Part shown: one piece after another, positions 1 through 5,854 of the stretch
How positions within the stretch are numbered: position 1 is the stretch's first letter
Layout of the letters: the number at the start of each line of letters is the position of its first letter
Assembly: GCA_944332645.1 (NCBI GenBank)
Contig: CALVKK010000004.1
Coordinates: 1-22,947 of the forward strand
Direction: 5' to 3'
Origin: an uncultured Bacilli bacterium
GTDB lineage: Bacteria; Bacillota_I; Bacilli_A; RF39; UBA660
Length of the DNA: 22,947 bases
Position numbers and translations under genes: made by a program
The notes under the pieces: model-generated
What the model was told of the DNA's origin: nothing
Database searches by the model: none
The model's input: only the letters and a program-made list of their open reading frames with translations

Positions 1-46
1 ATTTAATCAAATCTATTCAAACTTACTCGAATTTTACAAGTAATGA

Positions 47-73
47 AAAGACTTAAAAATAAAGGCTTTTTTG
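47..73 (+). terminator. Probable terminator at the right end of an upstream element
   Basis: Arms AAAGACTT and AAGGCTTT (one internal mismatch) enclose a short A-rich loop and run into six T. Two short plus-strand reading frames enter from the left edge and stop at 41-43 and 54-56. The hairpin therefore probably ends a gene whose body lies outside the window. Which frame is real cannot be decided. Confidence 0.45.
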
Positions 74-107
74 ATATTTTACATCATATAACTAATTAGA
101 GCTTTTT

Positions 108-152
108 TTCATACCCGAAAGGTCGAGGGTTCGATCCCCCCCGTCGCTACCA
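108..152 (+). other. 3' half of elongator tRNA-Met(CAU), likely attachment-site scar
   Basis: The segment reads as the 3' half of a tRNA. It has a TTCATAC anticodon loop with CAT at 110-112, the 3' anticodon-stem strand CCGAA, an AGGTC variable loop, a T-arm with TTCGATC loop (130-136), the acceptor strand CGTCGCT (142-148), discriminator A and an encoded CCA (150-152). It closely resembles the elongator tRNA-Met of Bacilli. No D-arm, 5' anticodon strand or 5' acceptor strand is present upstream; the match stops in or just before the anticodon loop. Tyrosine recombinases commonly cross over in a tRNA anticodon loop and leave such a duplicate 3' half at the far end of the element. In this orientation the element, and the intact tRNA, should lie to the left. 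One A-C mismatch in the T stem fits a relic free to drift. Confidence 0.75.
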
Positions 153-162
153 CTAAGCATAG

Positions 163-191
163 AAAACTAGATTTAAACCGTCTAGTTTTTT
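163..191 (+). terminator. Terminator of the former tRNA gene
   Basis: A perfect 9-bp stem (AAAACTAGA / TCTAGTTTT) with a 9-nt loop is followed by T-rich sequence. It lies 10 bases after the CCA of the tRNA half, where a tRNA terminator would be. This supports the view that sequence to the right is the original downstream flank of the tRNA gene. Confidence 0.8.
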
Positions 192-215
192 CTTTTATTA
201 TTTTTTAAGAGATGA

Positions 216-479
216 TATAATGAATTTATAAAACCATTAGAAAAAACAAAACAAAGATTATTTGTTAATTATAATATGACTAATGTCTCAAATGGAGATT
301 TAGCTCAAACGTTTGCAAAAAAAAGAAATGAAATAACTCATAGTGCATTGAGTAAGAAATTTTCGAATGTTGAAATTGTATCTTATTTATTAGTTAAGAG
401 ATTAGTTCATTGTATTATTTTAAAACGTTCTAATTTCACGACAGATGAAATAGCCGAAATAATCAATAGAATATTTTAA
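216..479 (+). pseudogene. Remnant of a HEPN-domain protein (C-terminal end only)
   Basis: The frame is open from 216 to the stop at 477-479, but the first usable start is ATG 276, which has no Shine-Dalgarno sequence. The translation contains R-N-E-I-T-H at residues 17-22 counted from ATG 276. This is the Rx4H signature of HEPN domains, and hydrophobic helices follow, as in the C-terminal part of ApeA-like HEPN proteins. The HEPN fold needs about 100-130 residues and only about 88 codons are open here, so the front of the gene has been lost. HEPN proteins are often RNases in abortive-infection or toxin systems; this remnant is probably inactive. The family call rests on the motif and helix pattern and is moderately certain. 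A complete small HEPN-like protein starting at 276 is the alternative. Confidence 0.5.
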
Positions 480-517
480 ATATAAAATTTTATTAAAATA
501 TGGAAAGGACATGAATT

Positions 518-1396
518 ATGAATAGTGACAATATAAAAACACAAATAGTAGTAAAAGAGCAAAAAATAAGCGTTTTAAGAATAGACAATAAAGAATTTAT
601 TTCATTAACCGATTTAGCACGATATGCAAATCCAGAAGAACCTAAAGTTCCTATTTATGCTTGGATGAGAAATAAAGATGTTTTGGCATATTTAGGTTTA
701 TGGGAACAATTGAATAACGAGAATTTCAAAGGTCACGAATTCGAGACCTTTGAGAATGAAGCTGGTAAAAATAGTTTCTATATGTCACCACAAAAATGGA
801 TTAAAGAAACTAATGCTATTGGTATTATTTCTAAATCTGGTAATAATGGTGGAACTTATGCTAGAAGTGATATTGCTCTAGAATTTGCTAGTTGGCTATC
901 TCCAGAGTTTAAATTATATGTAATTCAAGAATTTGAAAGATTAAAGAAAAATGAAGCATATCAAAATAAAATTGATTGGCACGCTAATAGAGTTTTAGCA
1001 AAAGTTAGTTATGTAGTTCATACTGATGCTATCAAAAATATTATTGTTCCCACTTTAACTGAAAAGCAAAAGAAATTTGTATATGCTGAAGAAGCTGACG
1101 TTTTAAATGTTGCTTTATTTGGAATGACTGCTAAGGAATGGAGAGAAAGTAATACTGAAATAGCAGATAAAGGTAATATCAGAGATTATACTGATTTACT
1201 ACATCTAGTTATATTAAATAATCTTGAAAATATTAATGCTGAATTAATTGAAATGAAAATACCCCAAAATGAAAGACTTGTTAGATTAAATAATATTGCT
1301 AGAAAACAAATGGAATTATTAAAGAATAATAAATCATTTAATAATCTAGAATACATTGAAAATAAAGTAAATAATAAACAAGAATTACCAATATAA
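518..1396 (+). CDS. KilA-N domain-containing protein
   Basis: This 292-residue protein carries a KilA-N domain at about residues 15-145, with the typical run I-S-L-T-D-L-A, a Y-A-W-M-R segment, a G-L-W segment, the block S-G-N-N-G-G-T-Y-A-R-S-D-I-A near residues 108-121 and the closing F-A-S-W-L-S-P-E-F. KilA-N is a DNA-binding module of phages and large DNA viruses, and it also occurs in many chromosomal proteins of AT-rich gut Firmicutes, where its role is not established. The C-terminal half is mostly predicted helix, rich in Lys, Glu and Asn, with no recognised domain. Start ATG 518 follows GGAAAGGAC at a workable distance. The gene is monocistronic, ends in a bidirectional hairpin and lies in the accessory region. 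DNA binding is inferred from the family; the biological role is unknown. Confidence 0.85.
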   Translation: MNSDNIKTQIVVKEQKISVLRIDNKEFISLTDLARYANPEEPKVPIYAWMRNKDVLAYLGLWEQLNNENFKGHEFETFENEAGKNSFYMSPQKWIKETNAIGIISKSGNNGGTYARSDIALEFASWLSPEFKLYVIQEFERLKKNEAYQNKIDWHANRVLAKVSYVVHTDAIKNIIVPTLTEKQKKFVYAEEADVLNVALFGMTAKEWRESNTEIADKGNIRDYTDLLHLVILNNLENINAELIEMKIPQNERLVRLNNIARKQMELLKNNKSFNNLEYIENKVNNKQELPI

Positions 1397-1426
1397 AAAT
1401 GGCTCACATGAAGTGAGTCATTTTTA
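1396..1426. terminator. Bidirectional terminator between convergent genes
   Basis: A strong 12-bp stem (AAAATGGCTCAC paired with GTGAGTCATTTT, one G-T wobble) with an ATGAA loop is flanked by A and T runs on both sides. It can end the KilA-N transcript on the plus strand and the unknown operon on the minus strand, and it overlaps the stop codon of the minus-strand gene. Confidence 0.88.
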
Positions 1427-1678
1427 CTTATTAATAGAAAAAACAGTAATTAATTCTTTTTGAATATTATATATATCTTCATAAAGAAAATCTAGCATTT
1501 CTGATTCTGTCATATTACTATTACTAGCATAATCTTTGACAGACAAAACACTTGGTAATTTAAGAGATTCTTCTTTTAATTTAATCAATTCAGAAATTAT
1601 AATTATTTCATTACTTATTTGATTTCTTTTTTCATCTACAGACAAATTAGAAAATGCTTTTTTAAATTCTTCTGTCAT
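1424..1678 (-). CDS. Small protein of unknown function
   Basis: This 84-residue acidic protein is mostly helical. It has a Glu/Lys-rich N-terminal half, a linker S-V-K-D-Y-A-S-N-S-N-M-T-E-S-E, and a second amphipathic helix containing L-Y-E-D-I-Y-N-I-Q-K-E-L. No signal peptide or membrane segment is visible and the family is not recognised. Its ATG overlaps the stop codon of the upstream 268-residue gene (TAATG arrangement), so the two are almost certainly co-transcribed and translationally coupled. A functional link to that neighbour is likely on this basis only. Confidence 0.65.
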   Translation of the reverse strand: MTEEFKKAFSNLSVDEKRNQISNEIIIISELIKLKEESLKLPSVLSVKDYASNSNMTESEMLDFLYEDIYNIQKELITVFSINK

Positions 1679-2484
1679 TATCTACTCATGTCTCCAATAG
1701 AATTATCTTGAGTTGTTTCAGAAACCATCTGTTGCATTTCTTGAGTATTTTGATTAGCTTGTTGCATAGCATTAATCTGTTGAGTTCTTACTGAAGCATC
1801 TAATTGTCTTTGCTTATCTCTTTCTTCAGTAAATACTTTTTTTGATTCTTCATTGTTTTGTATTTTCGTAGTTTGTTGTGTTCCTTGCTTTATTTGTTCT
1901 AACTTATCAAAATAATCAGTACCATATGCTCCTGCTTGAATTAACATATCTTTGTCTTTCATCAAATCATTTATAACTTTTGGTGCTTGTTCAGCAAATA
2001 CTGGATGATTTTGCCCAGTTAATTCTTTATATCTATCATTTAATTTTGAAGCAGACATTTGATCATTAAATGGATGATGTGCAACACCATCAATTAATAC
2101 AGGTTTACCATTGAAATAATTAAGTAATGAAGAAATATCTTCTAAACTTGCTTCTTGTGGATTTAATATTATTTCATTAGTTCTGTTTAAAATATGATTG
2201 TGATTTCCTGTTTCCATATTGTTACTTTTTAATTGTTCATAAACTGTAGGATTGCCATTAACACTTATTCCTTGACCATTTTTTATTTGTTCTTCTAAAA
2301 TTTGTTCTTGTGCCTTTACAAAAGTTGGATGATCTTGTCCAGTTAATTCATTATATCTAGCATTTAGTGAAGCACCTTGTAAAGCATTAGGTCTAAAATG
2401 ATATTGCATTCCATCAATTAAAACAGAGTCTTGATCATAATGATCTAATATATCTTTAATATCATCTAAACTAGCTTGAGACAT
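1678..2484 (-). CDS. Unknown protein with two copies of a ~52-residue module
   Basis: In this 268-residue protein, residues 4-55 and 112-163 are clear copies of one module, exactly 108 residues apart. Shared landmarks are A-S-L-(D/E)-D-I, a V-L-I-D-G box, a His-containing stretch, L-N-(A/D)-R-Y-(N/K)-E-L-T-G-Q and H-P-x-F. Residues ~195-262 are a Gln-rich, low-complexity, probably disordered or coiled tail. No signal peptide or membrane segment is visible. The repeat is not assigned to a known family here. The start is uncertain: no Shine-Dalgarno sequence precedes ATG 2484, and the frame stays open for 11 codons upstream before a stop, so the gene may be truncated at its 5' end. It is coupled to the 84-residue gene that follows it. 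Confidence 0.7.
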   Translation of the reverse strand: MSQASLDDIKDILDHYDQDSVLIDGMQYHFRPNALQGASLNARYNELTGQDHPTFVKAQEQILEEQIKNGQGISVNGNPTVYEQLKSNNMETGNHNHILNRTNEIILNPQEASLEDISSLLNYFNGKPVLIDGVAHHPFNDQMSASKLNDRYKELTGQNHPVFAEQAPKVINDLMKDKDMLIQAGAYGTDYFDKLEQIKQGTQQTTKIQNNEESKKVFTEERDKQRQLDASVRTQQINAMQQANQNTQEMQQMVSETTQDNSIGDMSR

Positions 2485-2657
2485 ATCAAACTTTATTGCG
2501 TCAAATTTATCAAAAATTCAAATGCTCGTCTTCAATAGACCCGTTTATTTCAAAATGGTAACACATTACGCTAAATAATGGCGTGAAAAAAGGAATTTCC
2601 ATTTTTAAATTCTTTAAGTATAATTTTAGCAAGACTAAAGCTAAGCAAAATTATTTT

Positions 2658-3188
2658 TTATTTGTGCATTCCATTATTGTTTAACATTTCTTCAGATTGA
2701 TTATTATAAAAACCATAAGCAGTATTAACATCATTTGTCAGTTTTGATGCTTCTGCTAGTGAAATTTCGTGATTCATAACTCTAGATTTAATATCGTTTA
2801 ATAATGCAATTCTTTCGCTTTCAAGTTGTTCTGGAGTTTTTTGTTGACCGATTAGGTAAGATGCGTTGGCATTACTTGAAAGAACACCATCAATGATTTC
2901 TGTATCTGTTGGTCTAACCCCTAAATTGTGTTGAACATTTATATCAGCACTTTTTTTATCTTTTTCTTTTTGCACTTGAGCAATATGTTCAGTGTGCAAT
3001 TCTTCTTCAATTTTCTTCAATTCTTCTAATCTTTCATAGCCCTTATCAACAGTTTTTTGAACAGTTGCATTACTAATAGTTGTATCTCCATTTTTCCATT
3101 TTTCAATAAAATCTTCAATTTTATTTTCTAATACAGTACGTTCACCTAAAGCTTTTAAATAGTTTTTATATATTTCATTACTAGTCAT
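2658..3188 (-). CDS. Unknown coiled-coil protein
   Basis: This 176-residue cytosolic-looking protein is dominated by charged helices. A probable coiled coil spans about residues 45-80 (E-R-L-E-E-L-K-K-I-E-E-E-L), and a second helical block covers residues 118-150. No catalytic motif, signal peptide or membrane segment is seen and the family is not recognised. The start is well supported by a GGAGG Shine-Dalgarno sequence (plus-strand 3197-3201) and by a good promoter further upstream. Its minus-strand orientation and accessory location match the 268-residue gene beyond it, and composition suggests a shared origin, but the 173-bp gap makes co-transcription uncertain. Confidence 0.7.
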   Translation of the reverse strand: MTSNEIYKNYLKALGERTVLENKIEDFIEKWKNGDTTISNATVQKTVDKGYERLEELKKIEEELHTEHIAQVQKEKDKKSADINVQHNLGVRPTDTEIIDGVLSSNANASYLIGQQKTPEQLESERIALLNDIKSRVMNHEISLAEASKLTNDVNTAYGFYNNQSEEMLNNNGMHK

Positions 3189-3223
3189 TTAAAAACCTCC
3201 ATTCTTTATTATTTTATCACATT

Positions 3224-3252
3224 ATTATGACTTTTTGTTGCTTATTTGTAAA
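3224..3252 (-). promoter_or_regulatory. Promoter of the 176-residue coiled-coil gene
   Basis: Read on the minus strand, a -35 TTTACA and a -10 CATAAT are exactly 17 bases apart, about 25 bases before the Shine-Dalgarno sequence. The -35 box lies inside a perfect inverted repeat (TTTGTAAA-AG-TTTACAAA, 3245-3262), which is a plausible repressor operator. Confidence 0.65.
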
Positions 3253-3292
3253 AGTTTACAAATTTGTTAATCGAAAATGTAAATTAACGACA

Positions 3293-3377
3293 TATTTATA
3301 TTAGAAATTAACTTTATTAAATATTTCTAAACATGTCTAAACTATGTATTAGAGAATGATTATTATACGAACTTTTA
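3293..3377 (+). repeat. Left copy of a direct repeat flanking the toxin-antitoxin module
   Basis: Two conserved blocks, GAAATTAACTTT (3304-3315) and ATTATTATACGAACTTTTA (3359-3377), recur in the same order and at nearly the same spacing at 4024-4035 and 4077-4095. The offset is 718-720 bp. The sequence between the blocks is only about half identical. In the right-hand copy the second block forms part of the toxin operon's terminator; here the closing GTTCG arm is missing. Confidence 0.7.
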
Positions 3378-3443
3378 TCTTTTTTTATGTATATGAATTC
3401 AATGTATTTATTTAAGCTTTTTTACATATAATAATACAAAGCA

Positions 3444-3472
3444 TTGACGTACGCTTAAAAGTACGTTATAAT
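3444..3472 (+). promoter_or_regulatory. Toxin-antitoxin promoter with double GTAC operator
   Basis: TTGACG (3444-3449) and TATAAT (3467-3472) are separated by exactly 17 bases. Two GTAC-centred palindromes, CGTACG (3448-3453) and AGTACG (3460-3465), lie between and over the boxes with centres 12 bp apart. The E. coli yefM-yoeB operator also has two short palindromes with a GTAC core and similar spacing, so this is very probably where the antitoxin, alone or with toxin, represses its own operon. Confidence 0.85.
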
Positions 3473-3490
3473 GTAATTGAGGTGAGAAAT

Positions 3491-3745
3491 GTGAATACTA
3501 TAAATATAACTAATGCTAGACAAAATCTATTTCAATTAGTTTCTGATGTAAATAAAGGTTTTAATCCAGTCAATATTATTAATAATAAAGGTGAAAATGC
3601 AGTGCTTTTATCGGAAAGTGATTGGAGAGATATAGAGGAGACAATTTATTTGAATTCTATACCTGGTTTTGTAGAATCTATTAATGAAGCTAAGAAAGAA
3701 GATAAAAGTAAATGTAACGTTTATAAAAAAGGTGAAGAATGGTAG
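3491..3745 (+). CDS. Antitoxin, Phd/YefM family
   Basis: This is the antitoxin of a type II pair, expected to bind the downstream YoeB-like toxin and repress its own promoter. The N-terminal half has the Phd/YefM DNA-binding fold signature (N-I-T-N-A-R-Q-N-L-F-Q-L-V-S-D-V-N, a P-V-x-I box, then A-V-L-L-S-E-S-D-W). The charged C-terminal tail, including K-K-E-D-K-S-K, would wrap the toxin. Length is about 84 residues, normal for the family. GTG 3491 is preferred because GAGGTGAG lies just before it; the GTG at 3482 overlaps that Shine-Dalgarno sequence. The stop overlaps the toxin start by 7 bases, implying translational coupling. Confidence 0.92.
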   Translation: MNTINITNARQNLFQLVSDVNKGFNPVNIINNKGENAVLLSESDWRDIEETIYLNSIPGFVESINEAKKEDKSKCNVYKKGEEW

Positions 3746-4011
3746 AATATAAAATAATATTTTCTAAATTAGCAGATAAGGATAAAAAACTTCTAAAACA
3801 AGCAGGACTTGAAATTAAAGCAAAGGAACTTTTAGATTTAATTTCAATTAATCCATATCAAACTCCGCCAACGTATGAAAAACTTAAAGGGAATTTAACT
3901 GGATGTTGTTCTAGAAGAATAAGCTATCAACATAGATTGGTGTATGAAATAGATGAAAATAAGAAAGAGATATTTATTTTGAGAATGTGGACACATTATG
4001 ACAAATTATGA
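3739..4011 (+). CDS. Toxin, YoeB/Txe family (RelE superfamily mRNA interferase)
   Basis: This 90-residue protein has the full-length YoeB layout: a basic helical N-terminal half (K-L-A-D-K-D-K-K-L-L-K-Q-A-G), P-x-x-Y-E-K-L-K-G-N-L-T-G, then S-R-R-I-S-Y-Q-H-R-L-V-Y-E-I, and a C-terminal R-M-W-T-H-Y. The R-R, H-R-L-V-Y and terminal H-Y residues form the family's ribonuclease site. Known family members bind the ribosomal A site and cut mRNA there. All key elements seem intact, so it is predicted to be active and held in check by the overlapping antitoxin. A hairpin terminator follows the operon. One oddity is C-C (residues 50-51) before S-R-R, where an aromatic pair is common. Confidence 0.93.
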   Translation: MVEYKIIFSKLADKDKKLLKQAGLEIKAKELLDLISINPYQTPPTYEKLKGNLTGCCSRRISYQHRLVYEIDENKKEIFILRMWTHYDKL

Positions 4012-4012
4012 T

Positions 4013-4095
4013 GAATTTATATCGAAATTAACTTTGATAGAAATTTTGAAATGTGTACTACTGTGCTACTATATTAATTATTATACGAACTTTTA
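4013..4095 (+). repeat. Right copy of the direct repeat flanking the toxin-antitoxin module
   Basis: It begins right after the toxin stop codon. Blocks 4024-4035 and 4077-4095 are exact matches to 3304-3315 and 3359-3377, respectively. The arrangement resembles the end of one cassette duplicated on the other side of the module. Confidence 0.7.
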
Positions 4096-4109
4096 CAGTT
4101 CGCTTTTTT
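4085..4109 (+). terminator. Terminator of the toxin-antitoxin operon
   Basis: Arms CGAAC and GTTCG around a TTTTACA loop are followed by a C and six T. It lies 75 bases after the toxin stop. Confidence 0.75.
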
Positions 4110-4135
4110 AAATTGCATTATTAATTTTTTTGCTG

Positions 4136-4164
4136 TTGAAATAAGAGATAAAATTTTATATACT
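4136..4164 (+). promoter_or_regulatory. Promoter of the CheD-like gene
   Basis: TTGAAA (4136-4141) and TATACT (4159-4164) are 17 bases apart, shortly before an AGGTGG Shine-Dalgarno sequence and ATG 4182. Confidence 0.55.
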
Positions 4165-4181
4165 ATAATTAGGTGGTAGTA

Positions 4182-4685
4182 ATGGATTATAATGAAGAAA
4201 AAATAAACTTAAGCAAGTTATTAAATATAGTTGAAATGAATAATGCTGATATATCGACTTTTGAAAAACCAATTATCGGAACACAAGCTTTGGCTACTTG
4301 TTTTGGAGTTTTATTATATGATGAAAATCAAAAAATTGGAATTGCTGCTCACTTTACTCATGATATCGAGGCAACTATAATTAAAATATTAAAATTAATT
4401 GACTTCGATAAAGAATATAAATTTAAATATATAATATTCCCTGGTTATTATTCAAAAGATCAAGATCCATACAATACAAAATTACGTTTAGAAAGTTTTT
4501 TCAAAGAATTCAAAATGGATAATTTGCAGTTTATGCCTTTTAATATTAACGACATTACCACTAACGCATTATTAGAAGGACATCTTTCCCATCAGTTCGC
4601 TTTTGATACTAGGAATGGGAAGTTTGTCACTGACAAAGTTTTATTTGGTATAGATTACACAGAAGTACAAGAAAATATTAAGTAA
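4182..4685 (+). CDS. CheD-like (CNF1/YfiH-fold) protein, putative glutamine deamidase
   Basis: CheD proteins deamidate glutamines of chemoreceptors through a Thr-Cys-His site. This 167-residue protein shows the same layout: T34, C40 within A-T-C-F-G-V-L-L-Y-D, and H57 within G-I-A-A-H-F. The T-to-C and C-to-H spacings (6 and 17) equal those recalled for Thermotoga CheD (T21, C27, H44). The C-terminal F-A-F-D-T-R-N-G-K also resembles the strand near the end of CheD. ATG 4182 is chosen because AGGTGG lies just before it. No chemotaxis, receptor or flagellar gene is present in the window; the next gene is engB, which has its own promoter. The fold and site assignment is fairly firm, but substrate and pathway are unknown, and chemotaxis should not be assumed. 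Confidence 0.7.
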   Translation: MDYNEEKINLSKLLNIVEMNNADISTFEKPIIGTQALATCFGVLLYDENQKIGIAAHFTHDIEATIIKILKLIDFDKEYKFKYIIFPGYYSKDQDPYNTKLRLESFFKEFKMDNLQFMPFNINDITTNALLEGHLSHQFAFDTRNGKFVTDKVLFGIDYTEVQENIK

Positions 4686-4693
4686 AACTATTT

Positions 4694-4722
4694 TTGACAA
4701 ATACAAATTGAAATGTTATAAT
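4694..4722 (+). promoter_or_regulatory. Promoter of the engB operon
   Basis: A consensus TTGACA (4694-4699) and a consensus TATAAT (4717-4722) are exactly 17 bases apart, 23 bases before ATG 4746. Confidence 0.85.
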
Positions 4723-4745
4723 TAAATAGCTTAAGAGGTGATTTA

Positions 4746-5327
4746 ATGAAAATTAGCTCGGTCAATTTAGAAATAAGTGCAGTTAGACGTAGCCAATATC
4801 CAACCGATAATAAACCAGAATTTTTATTAGTAGGACGTTCTAACGTTGGTAAAAGTAGTTTTATTAACACTTTAATCAATCGAAAAAATTATGCGCGAAC
4901 TTCAGCTACTCCTGGAAAAACGCAAACGATTAATTTCTATTTAGTAAACGATCAATTTTATTTAGTTGATGCTCCAGGTTATGGATACGCTGATGTCAAC
5001 AGAAAAAAGCAAAGAAAATTTGGCTTGATGATGGAAGATTATTTAACTAGCCGTGAGAATTTAAAACAAGTTTTTATGCTGATTGATTTTAGGCATAAAC
5101 TATCAAATGATGATATTATGATGTATAATTTTTTGAAATATTATAAATTGCCAGTTACAATAGTTGCTACTAAAGTAGATAAAATACCTATTACTAAACA
5201 ACAGCAACAGCGAAACGTTTTGCTTGAGGATTTAGATTTAGTTATAGGTGATGAGTTCATTATGTTTAGCAATATAACTAAGGTTGGCAAAGATGAAATT
5301 ATGCAAAAGATAGAAAGGACAATATAA
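4746..5327 (+). CDS. engB: Ribosome biogenesis GTPase EngB/YsxC (YihA family)
   Basis: This 193-residue single-domain GTPase is needed for assembly of the 50S subunit in Bacilli. The G motifs are in order: G1 G-R-S-N-V-G-K-S at residues 30-37, a T-P-G-K-T-Q switch I segment, G3 D-A-P-G-Y-G-Y, and G4 T-K-V-D-K. The length is typical. AGGTGAT lies just before ATG 4746 and a consensus promoter lies upstream. It heads an apparent operon with an unknown gene and der, so two ribosome-assembly GTPases are probably expressed together. Confidence 0.97.
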   Translation: MKISSVNLEISAVRRSQYPTDNKPEFLLVGRSNVGKSSFINTLINRKNYARTSATPGKTQTINFYLVNDQFYLVDAPGYGYADVNRKKQRKFGLMMEDYLTSRENLKQVFMLIDFRHKLSNDDIMMYNFLKYYKLPVTIVATKVDKIPITKQQQQRNVLLEDLDLVIGDEFIMFSNITKVGKDEIMQKIERTI

Positions 5328-5374
5328 ATTATTACCTTTTAATAACAATTTCATAAAATATCTTAGGTGATGAA

Positions 5375-5854
5375 ATGAAATTGATTGTTGACAATAATAA
5401 ATTTATTGTTTTTTTAAATAAAGATGAAAACATCGACTTTGACAATAAGACAAAGATGGAAAAGTATTTTAAAAATCTATTTTCTAAAATTAAAAATAAA
5501 TACAACATCAACCTTAGTGGTTATTACAATATAGACGTATATATTGATAAATATTATGGTAGTATTATTGAGATAGAAGATGAAAAATTAGATTATTATA
5601 CCTACTTTAATCAAATTGATATGGAGATCAATGTTTTAAAAAACAGTTTATTTTTATATGAAATAGGTTATGAATTTCTTGATAAAAAAATTTTAGATAA
5701 GGTTAGTTGCTATAAAATAGATGATAAAATATATTTAAAAATAAGCTGTGATGTTGATAATGTATTATTAGCCAAGATAATCGAATATGGAAATGTTTTA
5801 TATGGTAAAGAAGTAGATAAAATATTAAAACAAGGCAAGAAGGTGATATTATGA
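5375..5854 (+). CDS. Conserved-looking protein of unknown function between engB and der
   Basis: This 159-residue protein is rich in Ile, Lys, Asp and Tyr, with alternating predicted strands and helices and no signal peptide, membrane segment or recognisable catalytic motif. Residues ~22-70 combine a basic helix (M-E-K-Y-F-K-N-L-F-S-K-I-K-N-K) with strands around Y-Y-N-I-D-V-Y-I-D. AGGTGATG precedes ATG 5375. Its stop overlaps the start of der by 4 bases (ATGA), so translation is coupled to der. The position between two ribosome-assembly GTPases suggests a link to translation or ribosome maturation, which is inference from context alone. Family not recognised. Confidence 0.75.
   Translation: MKLIVDNNKFIVFLNKDENIDFDNKTKMEKYFKNLFSKIKNKYNINLSGYYNIDVYIDKYYGSIIEIEDEKLDYYTYFNQIDMEINVLKNSLFLYEIGYEFLDKKILDKVSCYKIDDKIYLKISCDVDNVLLAKIIEYGNVLYGKEVDKILKQGKKVIL

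Noticed and set aside
1..107. Carboxyl end of an integrase entering from the left edge
   Set aside because: Two short frames end at 41-43 and 54-56 before a terminator, but 13-18 codons are too few to identify any product.
2510..2602. A 30-codon minus-strand frame in the gap upstream of the 268-residue gene
   Set aside because: It has no Shine-Dalgarno sequence and no recognisable product. It may be a relic of a longer gene, but chance is as likely in AT-rich DNA.
2619..2660. Imperfect hairpin (ATAATTTT / AAAATTAT) with a T run on the plus strand
   Set aside because: No plus-strand gene ends there. On the minus strand, where a terminator would be useful, it lacks a T tail.
3293..4095. Repeats around the toxin-antitoxin pair as integron attC sites
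   Set aside because: They lack the paired core-site boxes (AAC / GTT in inverted arrangement) and internal palindromy of attC, and no integrase is nearby.
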